Positions 17,705-28,716 are shown, counted from the first letter of the stretch. The stretch: DNA of 64,000 nt from an uncultured Lachnospiraceae bacterium (GCA_945919795.1 CAMEJJ010000017.1:1-64000); one strand, 5' to 3'. A program made the numbers and translations. The notes: generated by a model from the letters alone, not told the origin.

Positions 17705-20700
17705 TTAATCCAGATCCAACAGATCCGCTTTTACAACCGATAAAGGTTCATATACTTTTTCGGTCCTTGTATTGATACCATATCCTGACGTAGAAATTGA
17801 TATAATCGTCGTCTGCGCTTCTACTAAAATCGTAAAGCTTGCATTATCATTCAACAAGTTCATTGGCAAATAGAAACCATACGCTCTACCGGACTCTACA
17901 CCACTTATCGAGCCATCTTTATTACGCTCCATTGCGGTATCTGATAATAACATACCACTAGTAGCATATGTATTAATCCGATTTGAAATATCAACCGCTG
18001 AAACTGTCACGCCATCTACTTTCAAAGATACAACATCCAGTTTTGTTCCATCCGGCATAATATAGTACAACTTATTGTTTTCTTCATCTTCGACAACACT
18101 CGGAACCTGTAAGTAATACCTGGTCGTAATATCCTTTGTTCCTCGAATAAAGTTATAATCACCAACACGGTAATATATCATGGTACCGTCAGCAGCAGTC
18201 ACACCTTTACTAGCCTCTGTGTTAGGGTCAACAAATTTATACATATACTCTGTTGAGCCTTTTTTCCTTAAAATAGATGAATCAAACTTATTACCGGAAC
18301 CTTTATCCGGATTAGTTACATTGCCATCATAAGGTACAATTAAAGAAGTAATCGGCTTTTCATTAATATCCGGTGAATTATAGAAACCAACGGAAGGATC
18401 TGATACACCGGTAGAATATGCGGCAATCAAGGTATTAATAAACAACTCAACTTCATTCAGGTCTGCATCCGTTAAATCTCTATGACCCGCACCTGTATAG
18501 GTAATATTACCATCATTATAAATATAATAACCGTTAGCCGGATTAATAGAACCACCTGTGGTCTCACTATAAGGATTTACACCAGCGCCATTACCTGAAT
18601 CTTTTGAATCACCTAATGCATACCAAACAACAACATCTGATTCGCCATCATTATCCAAATCCGAAGTTAAATCCAAAGAATAATACTGGCTATGGGTAGC
18701 TGTAGTTCTAAACGATTTCTGCAAACGATAAGGATAATTTGTAAGCTGTCCTTCGTTAACCTGTTCAACCATGTACTTCTTATTATCGCCTAAATCGTTT
18801 TGTCCGCCACTATTCCAAGACGATTTTCCACCTGCTACATGCTTCGCATTCAGCCATGATTTCTTTGATGTGCCGTTATCACGATTCCACTCAATTAGCA
18901 TAGATGATATACCCTGTGTCTCGGGGGTCGTTAAATTTCTCGTTGAATTTGGCTGATAAGCAACTTCTTTTCCGGTATTTTCTATTACAGCGAATACATC
19001 TGCATTTGCCGCTCTGGAATACCCAACTCCGGAATGCAGATAATTTTGTCCTTCCGTACTTATCAAGGCTCTAAACGCTTCGTTTGCCACTTTTCCTACA
19101 GTTACAGGCTGCCATGCATTAAACATCTTAACCTTGGGCTTAGCTGTCAATTCGTCATTGGTTACGGTCAGGTTTTGTGATACTCCGTATAAATCAGCAC
19201 CAAATAAATTACGTAATACTCTGTTTTGTGAAGTACCAACACGTAAGTGAACAAAGTCATGAGTTGTCAATACCGGTTTTCCGGCTTTAATAAATGCCTC
19301 TAAAGCCGCCATTGCATCTGTATTTGAAAATGCCTGATAATCATCACCAAAACCGCAGACAATCATATCGACACCAATTTCATCTACATACCCTTTACTT
19401 TGCAAAGTACTTGCTTTAACAGTGGCTTCTTTCGGGCCCTTTGTTGTATGTTCTTTGGGTGTCTCAGAACAATTATCAAGCGTAACATTCTGAACTACAA
19501 ATTCCTTAAAGAAGGTATCATAGGCCTGTGCCGCATATTCTGATTTTGTCAAAACTTTTATTTTTTCTTTTCCATCAGCTTCCAACTTATCATTATCAGC
19601 GTCAGCCTTTGTTTTATATTCCGTATACTTTTTGTCAAAAGCAGTTTCATATTCAGAAACGCTGATTGTACGGACGAACAACTCGTAATCTGGAACATTA
19701 TTCATCAATAAACTCCATGAGTTTGTTGAATTCTCCGTTCTAGCCTTATATAAGCGTGCTTCCATATCCAGTGTATGGGAACTTTTTGTATTACCATTGG
19801 TAATCTGAAGAATACGAATCTTTTTCTTTTGTCCACTAGGATCTTTTACCAATGTATATCCGGTTTGTGAATCATGTAAATGCGAAATGGCATTGGATTT
19901 AATATCCAGTTTCCAATTCAATAAACCGGAAAAATCTTCTGCGATATCCCTGCGGAGCGTGTATTCTACATTGGGAGCAAGAACATATTCGTTTGCTTCA
20001 TTTTTATTTGCTTCACTTCCGTCTGCAAGTCTAAGAACATAATCCTGCACACTTTCCGTCGTCTTTGAGAATTTACCATCCTTATTAATATCAATATACA
20101 ATGTGACAGAGTATCCGGCCTCAGCAGTAGTTTCATTATCTGCAACAATCATAAATTTATATTCCAAATAACGGGTACCATCTGAAGCAATTGTAGTTAA
20201 CTTAGTGGTATCTACAATCTTACCGCTATCTTCTGCAATATAGCTATATTCAACAGGCTTATCAATTAAGTACAACTCCAGCTTTTCAGTCGACACATAT
20301 TCTGCCAGTAATTCTTTATCAACCAATTTTTGTTTGATATCTGATACTGCTACGACATTTTCATAAGCTTTAGCATCCTCGGAACTTACATATGCACCTA
20401 GTCCATTGCTACTGACAGTATATGTTTTTCCAAGCGCAAAGTTTAAAAATTCATACAGATTTGAAGAACTGTCTACACGACCATGTATATCATATCCATC
20501 TTCATTACCTTCCACAATTGTCGGATTAATCTGTGTATTTTTTACATCACCGGTAGTTGTTCCCATTAAGTCTTCTGCAACTAAAACCAAAGCTTTTGAT
20601 TGTACAAACTCTTTTAATTTTGCCAAATTATTTTTTGTAAGGTCTCGCGGTGAATAACGAGTTTTCATCGTACCTTGGTACCTATAAGTATCTGTATCCA

Positions 20701-22921
20701 ACCAACCACTGATACCATCTTGGTTATCATTTTGGAAACTACCAAATACATATGCAATATCCCCTACATTGTAGTACAGATTACCAACCATATTTTCATC
20801 ATTGAAATTGGGAATATTACTGGTCTTTATTTGCTTATATCCATAATCATTTTCATCATCATTCCACGCCAGAGTATATCTCTCCGGTCCATCGGTATAA
20901 TAAAGATTACTTCCGTTTCTGGTCGTTTCATCACCGATGTAGATAATGTCATAATTTTCAACTAAATCCTCATTCCGGGCATTAAACTCATAAATCGTCA
21001 TCGATGTGAAATGGATAAACTGAATTCGATCACCATAGAATGATGTCAAATAATCATCTACAAACGCCTTACGATTATCAATAACAGTCTTATCCTGAGG
21101 GTTAGTACTGTCTAATTCAGAATATTCACGCGAGCCTCTTACTGTATTATATAAAAATGCGGGAACAGGCTCGATTTCCAATACATTAAGAGTAAGCTTC
21201 ATAGCATCCAAATCAGCACCTGTACTTACCAGAATATACTGAATACAAACAGCCGGCGAAATGGAATTTGAAACCATCTTTGTAATAGCATTTGCATTTG
21301 AAGTCTCAATATATTTACTTACCGCTGCAAGACCGGCTGTAACGACCTGATCCGAATAAGGGGTGTTAAAATCACCATTTGCAAAATTATCCAATGCATC
21401 TACCATTGATTTTGGAGATTTAAAATCTGACATATGATGATTATAAACATAGGTGTTTCCGGTTACAAAGTTTCCATTACCGGTTCCTGCAGGAACTTTG
21501 TTTTCTTTCAAATAGGTAACAAAAGCAGAATCATTCCATGCATCCTTATTTAATAAATAAACATCATAATCTTTTCCATTATCTGTAACAGTAGCCGTAG
21601 AAAACCATGTTGGATGCTCTTCAGATGTACTCTTATAGGTAGCCATCTGCGAGTTCTGCCATAACAACAATGCCAGTTTACTGATATTATTACCAAGCGC
21701 ATCATTGTATAAAGCATAATCCATCATTACGGCTTTGTGCTTGTAGTTAATTTCATCATTATAGATTTTGGTCATTACATCCGGATCTAAATCTACACCG
21801 GCTGCAATATAAGAATCATATGTACCTGAAATATAAATAAAATCGGCAGCATCAATATCTGCTTCGGTTACCTTATCAGCAGCTTTAACCGTATATGGAG
21901 TATTTAATCCTTCATTTTCATATACTGATAAATCACCCAATACATATTCATTCCACCAGTCACTAGAGTGATATTTGGTCTGATCACTTGTGGAATAATA
22001 AACATTACCCAATGCTCCATTTGCAACTGAATAACCTTTATATAATTCATAAGGACCTGCAACACCTTCTACATCATGGAAATCTAAATTACCATGACCA
22101 TCCGGATCATATGTAATAATAGGTGTTCCATCTGTCTTTTTCGGAAGACTGACAGATGTTGTATCGACAGGAACAATACTATTGTAACTTACAGTTTCAA
22201 TTTCTCCCAAACTATTTCTACTAACTGTAACATCATAAATTCGATAAAGATCACTTTCATTAATTCCATAAAGATCATCGTCCATAGAATATTTACCAGT
22301 TCCGGTAGTATTAACAGTATAATAACCATTTACCAGACGACTACCGAGTGATTGCGTAAACAAACCATTATTAAACTGGGAAAAAACTGCTGTATGAGCA
22401 TAAATCGGATATTCACCAATTTTCGTATAGTAACCACCATCTACACCGGCCGGCTTAATAATACCATATTCATAATAATTCATTAATGTAGTTTTAAAAT
22501 CATCACTTGTTTTATCTACACTAATACCGCCGCCCTCTTTTATCGTCATCGGAAGACCATGAACACCACCACGAGTAGCAGAAATAGGTTCCTGAGGCGA
22601 ACTATTATCATTTCCGGTCAATGAGTTTGCGTATTTCGGAGATCCTCCCAAAGTCATAAAATATCCCAATTCAGATGCTTCATCAATTGTAAAACTGACA
22701 TTTTCGACTTTTCCGGTATGTGGAGTTGATACGGGAACAATTTCCAATATATTTACTTGGCTTTTTGATTTCGTGTATTTTGCGGTTATACCATCAAATA
22801 CAGCCGTTGTAGCAGCTACATCATTGGAATCGTGTATTAAGGTCACTGCCAATGTAATACCTGCAACCAATAAGGCAATAAACGCCATTATAAATTTCTT
22901 TTTACCCTTCATCATCTTCAT
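17705..22921 (-). CDS. Giant exported protein of the type IV pilus operon, putative tip/adhesin component
   Basis: 1738 residues, last gene of the pilus operon. A Sec signal peptide or N-terminal anchor is visible (basic start, hydrophobic 11-30), with no class III prepilin motif and no sortase signal. Three related modules recur, each opening with a strand like NILEIVP (about 57), NVLEIEPVPAF (about 577) or IRILQITNG (about 1034) and later holding a second strand, ADFIYISG (about 360), YDIIYIGD (about 655) and VDMIVCGFGDD (about 1181); the last two are followed by a helix-strand pair (LKEFVQSKALVLVAEDLM and LEAFIKAGKPVLTTHDFVH). The pattern recalls Rossmann-like class I amidotransferase or ThuA folds, without a catalytic Cys that I can see. 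It may belong to the family I remember as DUF5057, unverified. Start ATG has AGGAGAG. Its place after four minor pilins suggests a role comparable to PilY1, by inference only; no VWA motif was found. Confidence 0.7.
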   Translation of the reverse strand: MKMMKGKKKFIMAFIALLVAGITLAVTLIHDSNDVAATTAVFDGITAKYTKSKSQVNILEIVPVSTPHTGKVENVSFTIDEASELGYFMTLGGSPKYANSLTGNDNSSPQEPISATRGGVHGLPMTIKEGGGISVDKTSDDFKTTLMNYYEYGIIKPAGVDGGYYTKIGEYPIYAHTAVFSQFNNGLFTQSLGSRLVNGYYTVNTTGTGKYSMDDDLYGINESDLYRIYDVTVSRNSLGEIETVSYNSIVPVDTTSVSLPKKTDGTPIITYDPDGHGNLDFHDVEGVAGPYELYKGYSVANGALGNVYYSTSDQTKYHSSDWWNEYVLGDLSVYENEGLNTPYTVKAADKVTEADIDAADFIYISGTYDSYIAAGVDLDPDVMTKIYNDEINYKHKAVMMDYALYNDALGNNISKLALLLWQNSQMATYKSTSEEHPTWFSTATVTDNGKDYDVYLLNKDAWNDSAFVTYLKENKVPAGTGNGNFVTGNTYVYNHHMSDFKSPKSMVDALDNFANGDFNTPYSDQVVTAGLAAVSKYIETSNANAITKMVSNSISPAVCIQYILVSTGADLDAMKLTLNVLEIEPVPAFLYNTVRGSREYSELDSTNPQDKTVIDNRKAFVDDYLTSFYGDRIQFIHFTSMTIYEFNARNEDLVENYDIIYIGDETTRNGSNLYYTDGPERYTLAWNDDENDYGYKQIKTSNIPNFNDENMVGNLYYNVGDIAYVFGSFQNDNQDGISGWLDTDTYRYQGTMKTRYSPRDLTKNNLAKLKEFVQSKALVLVAEDLMGTTTGDVKNTQINPTIVEGNEDGYDIHGRVDSSSNLYEFLNFALGKTYTVSSNGLGAYVSSEDAKAYENVVAVSDIKQKLVDKELLAEYVSTEKLELYLIDKPVEYSYIAEDSGKIVDTTKLTTIASDGTRYLEYKFMIVADNETTAEAGYSVTLYIDINKDGKFSKTTESVQDYVLRLADGSEANKNEANEYVLAPNVEYTLRRDIAEDFSGLLNWKLDIKSNAISHLHDSQTGYTLVKDPSGQKKKIRILQITNGNTKSSHTLDMEARLYKARTENSTNSWSLLMNNVPDYELFVRTISVSEYETAFDKKYTEYKTKADADNDKLEADGKEKIKVLTKSEYAAQAYDTFFKEFVVQNVTLDNCSETPKEHTTKGPKEATVKASTLQSKGYVDEIGVDMIVCGFGDDYQAFSNTDAMAALEAFIKAGKPVLTTHDFVHLRVGTSQNRVLRNLFGADLYGVSQNLTVTNDELTAKPKVKMFNAWQPVTVGKVANEAFRALISTEGQNYLHSGVGYSRAANADVFAVIENTGKEVAYQPNSTRNLTTPETQGISSMLIEWNRDNGTSKKSWLNAKHVAGGKSSWNSGGQNDLGDNKKYMVEQVNEGQLTNYPYRLQKSFRTTATHSQYYSLDLTSDLDNDGESDVVVWYALGDSKDSGNGAGVNPYSETTGGSINPANGYYIYNDGNITYTGAGHRDLTDADLNEVELFINTLIAAYSTGVSDPSVGFYNSPDINEKPITSLIVPYDGNVTNPDKGSGNKFDSSILRKKGSTEYMYKFVDPNTEASKGVTAADGTMIYYRVGDYNFIRGTKDITTRYYLQVPSVVEDEENNKLYYIMPDGTKLDVVSLKVDGVTVSAVDISNRINTYATSGMLLSDTAMERNKDGSISGVESGRAYGFYLPMNLLNDNASFTILVEAQTTIISISTSGYGINTRTEKVYEPLSVVKADLLDLD

Positions 22922-22968
22922 TGTTCTCTCCTATCCGGAAAATATTGTAAAACCTTTATAAACTTAAA

Positions 22969-25488
22969 CTAATTATACCAGTAATAATAAGTAGGATTAT
23001 AAGTATATGTACTTCCGGCATAATCACATTTATATTGTGTACCGGATTTATATGTCTTTGCTGTACCAACAGTTCCGTCTGCTTTATAAACCTTAATATC
23101 AACCTTATTTGAACCGGTCACCTTCGATAACGGATACAACGATTTTTCTGTTGTACCATCCAAATAAGTGGATGTCGTTGCTGGACACGGAATAAATACA
23201 TTCTGATTCGAAACATTAGCCACATAAACAGTCATATCCGTACATGGCGATGTATAAAACGAATATCCATAGTGTTCTGAATTAATCGGACCACTTTCTT
23301 TCTTCTGATTGTCATTACATAATTTATAGTAATCCTCTGCTGTAAATCTAACTACCATTGGATTAGGATTATATACCAAAGAATCCTTTGCCTTAATTGA
23401 AACACGCATGGTGTCAACAAAATGCTTTACATCACCATATGAATTTTGAACGGTACAGGTCAAATATGGATTCAAATCACTATTTGCTCCTGCTAGGTTC
23501 GTTCCAAAAGAAGTATCATTTTTGCTATTTTTAACATAAATACCAAAATATTTTTCACCAACAATATTATAATAATCCGTCTTAATCTTCACATCCTGTG
23601 ACTGTCCTCTTTGAATAACCATAAATTCCTGTCCCGGTGATGTTTTATGAACTAAAACGGGGGCAATCCAATAGTACAAAGTAAAGGATCCTTCAACCGT
23701 TTGCCCATCTTCTGCTATACCGGTTGTTTTAATGATAAGCTCAATACGACCACAGTTATTGTAGAAGTTGAGCATCTGACTATTGGTATACTGGAATGAT
23801 TCATAGTCAAGATACATATACCATTTACCATCAATTTGTTCTACTTTAAAGCCGGAGTTTTCGAAACCGCCACCGCCACCGCCGCTTTTTTTCTCGACAG
23901 ATACGATATTACCGTTTTTAAAATCTGCAAGAGCTTGTGCTTTGTAAGTACTACTACTAGGACTACTATCGTAGTTCATACTTCTACTTGCAAGTTCTTC
24001 AGCATATTCTTCTGCAAATTCTTCCAAGCTAACATAAAATCCACGGCTGTTAAAACCACCACCCAGCTCTCTATCTCTTGGTGCAACACCAAAAACATAT
24101 TCTGCTGATACAGACGGATCAAATTTAGATGTAACAATTACTTTATATAACTGTCCATTTTTAGCATTGTTGCCAAAACTTACAGAGTTAATTGTAGAAT
24201 TATCTGTTTCACTATATTGTAATGAAGCAAAATTAGCAGTTGGAGTTACCCATGCTGTTGAGTCTTTTTGACGCATTTCAATCTTCCATGTCAGACCGCC
24301 GCCATAAGGAACCCATTTCTGAATTACATTTGCTCTTAATACCATAGGCTGATATACACCATAAATATTAGGTACTGCATATGATTTAGCTTCAGAAGAG
24401 GGTTCTCCAATATCATCATAAGAAGACTTCCAACTTGTATATCCGGATGTCGGTATAAGGTTGATGCTCTTTACACGACGCAAATGAATCTTAGACTGTT
24501 TTGATGCTGCACTAACTGTATTTCCTTCAGGATCCGTAACAGACTTTGCAACAGAAACAGTGAAATCATCAATTGCAGAATTTTTAAATGAGTAGCCATC
24601 AACAATCTGAAGCTTTGCTGTTTTACTTAACGTCTTATTGCCGTCAATATCAGCTTCTGCCGCAGGCATTTTAAATCCATTAGCATCTTCACCATTTAAA
24701 AACCATTCTACATCTTCATTATCCAATATTTTATTAGACGTAACAGATGCAGTAAATTCAATTTCTTTAGAAGAAAGATTCCTTCTGCTACCATCAGAAA
24801 TTTCATTGATATAATAGTAATTTCCTGCTTCGCCATCAATAATATCCACATAAACCTGTTTGGGTTGTAATCCTAATACCATCTTCATCGGTTCATTATT
24901 CGGATTATTTTCAGGATCTTTATCTGCATAAGCACGGTTACGCATTAATACCTGATAATTACCATTATAGGTTCTGTTATTTTTTGTATAAGTTAACTGG
25001 AAGTCAATAATATTTTCTTTATCGACATGTGATGTATCAACTGTAAAATCAGAAATATAATTTCCTAACAAAGAAAAGCTAAACGCAGACCAGGAACCTC
25101 CTGCCGGCTTAGAACGCTCACCAAGATACAACTTATTTTCTGCAGTTCTTGCGATGACATAATCGTATTCCTTACCATCTCTTGCCAAAGAATGCAGAAC
25201 CAAAATTTTATTTTCTGTATTGTCATACGCACTATCAATTGTTTCAGAGCACAAATTTTCAGCATTATAGGAGTCAATAGCATACTCGGAAATTGCATTT
25301 GCCACAAGCTGAGCTTCTGATTGCAGTTGTGTTTCTACACTCATACGACCATAATTTTTTGAAGATGACGTCATCATAAATGCAACAATGGTTGAAATGA
25401 CAGCCAAAATACCGATTGCAACAACCAGCTCAACCAAAGAAAATCCACTATTACGTTTATTCTTTTTTGCCACAAATAAAGCCTTCAT
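22969..25488 (-). CDS. Giant PilW-like minor pilin (prepilin N-terminal methylation motif)
   Basis: 839 residues, far longer than usual minor pilins (150-400). The leader MKALFVAKKNKRNSG is followed by FSLVELVVAIGILAVISTIV, a class III prepilin motif with cleavage after G15 and Glu at mature position 5. A pseudopilin-like region follows to about residue 160 (SEAQLVANAISEYAIDSYN, PilW/GspJ-like), then a long beta-rich ectodomain with Ig-like text (about 200-460), a Gly stretch near 545 and Tyr/Thr-rich C-terminus. ATG follows AGGAGAAGGAAG. It lies between the FimT-like gene and the giant exported protein. Likely part of a large minor-pilin tip complex. Confidence 0.82.
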   Translation of the reverse strand: MKALFVAKKNKRNSGFSLVELVVAIGILAVISTIVAFMMTSSSKNYGRMSVETQLQSEAQLVANAISEYAIDSYNAENLCSETIDSAYDNTENKILVLHSLARDGKEYDYVIARTAENKLYLGERSKPAGGSWSAFSFSLLGNYISDFTVDTSHVDKENIIDFQLTYTKNNRTYNGNYQVLMRNRAYADKDPENNPNNEPMKMVLGLQPKQVYVDIIDGEAGNYYYINEISDGSRRNLSSKEIEFTASVTSNKILDNEDVEWFLNGEDANGFKMPAAEADIDGNKTLSKTAKLQIVDGYSFKNSAIDDFTVSVAKSVTDPEGNTVSAASKQSKIHLRRVKSINLIPTSGYTSWKSSYDDIGEPSSEAKSYAVPNIYGVYQPMVLRANVIQKWVPYGGGLTWKIEMRQKDSTAWVTPTANFASLQYSETDNSTINSVSFGNNAKNGQLYKVIVTSKFDPSVSAEYVFGVAPRDRELGGGFNSRGFYVSLEEFAEEYAEELASRSMNYDSSPSSSTYKAQALADFKNGNIVSVEKKSGGGGGGFENSGFKVEQIDGKWYMYLDYESFQYTNSQMLNFYNNCGRIELIIKTTGIAEDGQTVEGSFTLYYWIAPVLVHKTSPGQEFMVIQRGQSQDVKIKTDYYNIVGEKYFGIYVKNSKNDTSFGTNLAGANSDLNPYLTCTVQNSYGDVKHFVDTMRVSIKAKDSLVYNPNPMVVRFTAEDYYKLCNDNQKKESGPINSEHYGYSFYTSPCTDMTVYVANVSNQNVFIPCPATTSTYLDGTTEKSLYPLSKVTGSNKVDIKVYKADGTVGTAKTYKSGTQYKCDYAGSTYTYNPTYYYWYN

Positions 25489-25532
25489 ATTTTCTTCCTT
25501 CTCCTACTCTTATGCTTCCCTCAGAATAACCC

Positions 25533-26072
25533 CTAATATCTGCCTATTACTTTTCCGGTTTTTGCTACAATTTCAATTTTGTAGCTTCTCGAACCATTTG
25601 ATACATTAATTGCACTAATATTTTTGGACTTATCAACCGAACCGGAAGAACCCTCATACAATGCACCGGTACTTCGGTCATAACATAGTTTCAATGTATT
25701 CGCTGAATCAACCTCATGAACACCATCAACATCCGTATAAGTCACCTTCAGATTCGACGTTCTTCCAACCTTAGCGGTTTCCTCTACAAGGGTGTATCCA
25801 CCGCCGGAGTATTCCGGATAATAAGTTGAAACATAATATTTTCCATCAGAACCTTTTTTCAGTTCCCAGTAAGCATCTCCGGTATTCTTCTGCTTACTCA
25901 ATGATTTAACTTTCGCTCCATTTAAGCTACTGGCAACTTTACCGGCACACTCTCTTGCACGGTATCCGGAAATGTTACCAATCCATGTAACACCTATACC
26001 GGCCACAATAACCATAACAGCAATCACAACAACTAATTCAATTAAAGAAAAACCTGCATTTTTATTTTTCAT
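25533..26072 (-). CDS. FimT/GspH-like minor pilin
   Basis: 179 residues. Leader MKNKNAG and FSLIELVVVIAVMVIVAGIG form a clear prepilin motif with Glu5. The next segment (YRARECAGKVASSLNGAKVKSLSKQ) resembles the GspH/FimT helix, and the remainder is a compact beta-rich pilin domain with YYVSTYYPEYSGGGYTL and a C-terminal YKIEIVAKTGKVIGRY. ATG preceded by AGGAGA. It starts 11 bp after the PilX-like stop and should be a priming minor pilin. Confidence 0.82.
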   Translation of the reverse strand: MKNKNAGFSLIELVVVIAVMVIVAGIGVTWIGNISGYRARECAGKVASSLNGAKVKSLSKQKNTGDAYWELKKGSDGKYYVSTYYPEYSGGGYTLVEETAKVGRTSNLKVTYTDVDGVHEVDSANTLKLCYDRSTGALYEGSSGSVDKSKNISAINVSNGSRSYKIEIVAKTGKVIGRY

Positions 26073-26082
26073 GCGTTATCTC

Positions 26083-28671
26083 CTATTCTTTCTTCCAGTT
26101 CTGGTATGTAATCAAATCTGTTAATTGTATTGCAGTTGTACTATCACCTGCAGTCACAACACCATATGAAACCTGACCGCTTGTTCCTAAAGCATCATAA
26201 ACATGTGTTGTAGTAGTCAAAATAGGATCTACATATTCTAACTGCATGGCCTTAATCACTTTGGTCGGATTATAAGTAATCTTTGAGCATCGACTGCAGA
26301 TATAGATATTTCCACCTGCTAAAATAAGTCCATCAAAATTACCATCCACATAAACATCGCCACTCGTAATAATCAATGCAGTATTTTCCGGACATTTTGT
26401 GCTGGGATATACAACATTCTCGTTTCCAACATATGCACTGATTTCTGCAGGATCAGCCGGAATAGAATTATGTACAAAGTTCATACTTTGCATGTTTGTC
26501 AAAGCTGCAGTATCCACCAGATTTTCAAAAACATCTGAAGTTAACTGTGCACTAGAGAGCGCATCATAATTATCCTTTAGAGTATGCATCAAAGCCGTAT
26601 GTTTATTGGAATATTCTTCCTGCCATAATCCCATATTTAAGTACTTCGTAGAATTCTGGTTGGAATCTTCAATAACGACAACTTCATCATTACTATTCAA
26701 ATAGAAGAAATTACCTGCCAATGTTAACTGATTGGTTAAGTTGTTGTTCCATTTTAAATCTTTAATATAAGAGTTGACATATAAATTAACCGAATCGGGT
26801 GCATATTCACAATACGCACGATAAAATTCATTTGCCAGATTTTCATCAGCTGAAAAATCAAGATACAAATAAACCATTACCGAACCATTGATTCTACGAT
26901 AAACTGCCTTGTAGTTATTTGTATAGGATGCAGTTCCCATTTCAGTCCATAATACAGACAATCTGACAGGTTCATATTTGTATGCAGTTCTGTTAGCATT
27001 TGTTTTTGTGATATCAAATGTTTTATCTTTATTCAAAATATTATTATTAAATTCTTCTTCGTATTTTTTATATTCTTCACTTTCTTCATCCGGTGTAGTC
27101 ATTAATTTATTATACTCATCAATTGTCATCGGATTTTTGGTTACAATCTGCTCATCTGTTCCTTTGATATAACCAACACATTCCACCGGCACCATGTAAA
27201 ATAACTGGTTTGCCTTAACAGACATTGATTCACCCATCATGATATCAGATGTATTTTGAGGAACAATATCAGCACCGGCTAATTCTCTTGCTGATGTCAA
27301 CAAATCATATGCGTCCGATTCAAGCATTTCATTATACTGATTATCATAAGATTGTTCATCCTCAATCTTATCCGAATTCAACTCCTTATTCTTGATTGCG
27401 GAACTCATTTCATCATAGGAATAAATCTTATCTTTGTCATATACACTACCGAATGCAAGACGATCTTTGTCGGCATCATATTTTTTGGCACCAACATAAG
27501 CATGACCGGATAAAACCAATTCATCTAATTTTGAAAAATCCAAAGTCGTATTAGCACCATTAATTAAAATAGAACTGCTGGAATCAGAAATTGTATTTTC
27601 ATTACCATATCCTCTGTAATGTCCCTTTAATACAACTTTACTGTTTCGACCTGCAATGTCCAAATCATCTCCAACATACATATTACCATCTCCTTTAAAA
27701 TTAGAAGATGTAACATTGATGTTTTCAACATAAGTATTAAATTTCTCATTAATATTAACACCTGCTGTTGCGTCCGATGAATTATCAACGTCAATGGAAC
27801 TTGTAATCAAATTATAGGATATATCCAAACCATTTGCTTCGTCTGTCGGGTCTTTGATGAAATCGATATTTGCCTGTTGTCCAACCTGGAGACCTTTTTT
27901 ACCGCCAAAGACACTACCGGATATATCCAAAGAAGTAGAGCCCTTATTAACTGATATACCAGTAGGCACTTCATCTAAATTACCCAAATCATTAATTAAG
28001 GAATTGTTTGCAACTAATGAAAACTCTTCCAAATTTAATTTTGCAGCACTTTGTGCAAAATCCAAATCCGGAACCTTCAGACGAATATCCGTTTCAATCA
28101 TGGAAATATATCCATCATCATTGGTATAAACGATTTTCACATTTTTAATAGTAAAATAATCGGTATTGGTTAACGTCAGGGAATTATCTCCCCCAATTGC
28201 TTCCAAATAAGCACCCTTATTTCCTGCTGAAGTAGCATGGATTAAATCGGCAGCTTCCCACATATCTGTTAAATGTGTTGCAAGCCACTTATTGGTATCT
28301 GTAGGGTCGCAAATTCTGGTTTTTAAATTCTGCGCATAATAGTTTTTAAAATATACCGTCATGGTATCTGCGTCCATATTAGCGGAATTTTTCATTGCTT
28401 TTACATACGCTTCAGCCATACTGTCAGAAATATCTTTTTGAAGACCTGCATTGATAATATCAAGCGCATACTCGGCAGAATAGAAATTATCTTTATTCTT
28501 TTTGTCGACATGCTTCATCAAATAGTTGTAATAGGCCATATAAACCAACATTCCAACCAGCATACCAATAAAAGCAATAGCAACGATTGCAACAACAATA
28601 GCTGCACCCTTGTTATCCTCTTTCAAAATATCAAGTTTTTTTCTCAACCTAGTTCTTAACCTAGAAAACAT
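26083..28671 (-). CDS. Giant PilX/GspK-like minor pilin lacking Glu5
   Basis: 862 residues. After a basic stretch, DNKG is followed by AAIVVAIVAIAFIGMLVGML, a prepilin-like helix; cleavage after Gly would leave Ala1-Ala2-Ile3-Val4-Val5, so the usual Glu5 is missing. That is the hallmark of GspK and some PilX-type tip subunits. Residues 50-110 resemble PilX (NFYSAEYALDIINAGLQ). The large ectodomain has beta-helix-like character, with runs such as LDISGSVFGGKKGLQVG, GDGNMYVGDDLDIAGRN and NTALIITSGDVYVDGNFDGLILAGGNIYI (a DUF7305/polymer-forming-type pattern, by impression). ATG follows AAGGAAG. It is placed between the PilV- and FimT-like genes. Confidence 0.78.
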   Translation of the reverse strand: MFSRLRTRLRKKLDILKEDNKGAAIVVAIVAIAFIGMLVGMLVYMAYYNYLMKHVDKKNKDNFYSAEYALDIINAGLQKDISDSMAEAYVKAMKNSANMDADTMTVYFKNYYAQNLKTRICDPTDTNKWLATHLTDMWEAADLIHATSAGNKGAYLEAIGGDNSLTLTNTDYFTIKNVKIVYTNDDGYISMIETDIRLKVPDLDFAQSAAKLNLEEFSLVANNSLINDLGNLDEVPTGISVNKGSTSLDISGSVFGGKKGLQVGQQANIDFIKDPTDEANGLDISYNLITSSIDVDNSSDATAGVNINEKFNTYVENINVTSSNFKGDGNMYVGDDLDIAGRNSKVVLKGHYRGYGNENTISDSSSSILINGANTTLDFSKLDELVLSGHAYVGAKKYDADKDRLAFGSVYDKDKIYSYDEMSSAIKNKELNSDKIEDEQSYDNQYNEMLESDAYDLLTSARELAGADIVPQNTSDIMMGESMSVKANQLFYMVPVECVGYIKGTDEQIVTKNPMTIDEYNKLMTTPDEESEEYKKYEEEFNNNILNKDKTFDITKTNANRTAYKYEPVRLSVLWTEMGTASYTNNYKAVYRRINGSVMVYLYLDFSADENLANEFYRAYCEYAPDSVNLYVNSYIKDLKWNNNLTNQLTLAGNFFYLNSNDEVVVIEDSNQNSTKYLNMGLWQEEYSNKHTALMHTLKDNYDALSSAQLTSDVFENLVDTAALTNMQSMNFVHNSIPADPAEISAYVGNENVVYPSTKCPENTALIITSGDVYVDGNFDGLILAGGNIYICSRCSKITYNPTKVIKAMQLEYVDPILTTTTHVYDALGTSGQVSYGVVTAGDSTTAIQLTDLITYQNWKKE

Positions 28672-28716
28672 CTATTGTTTCTTCCTTTCAATCCAACTAA
28701 TCCATCTGTTCACAAT

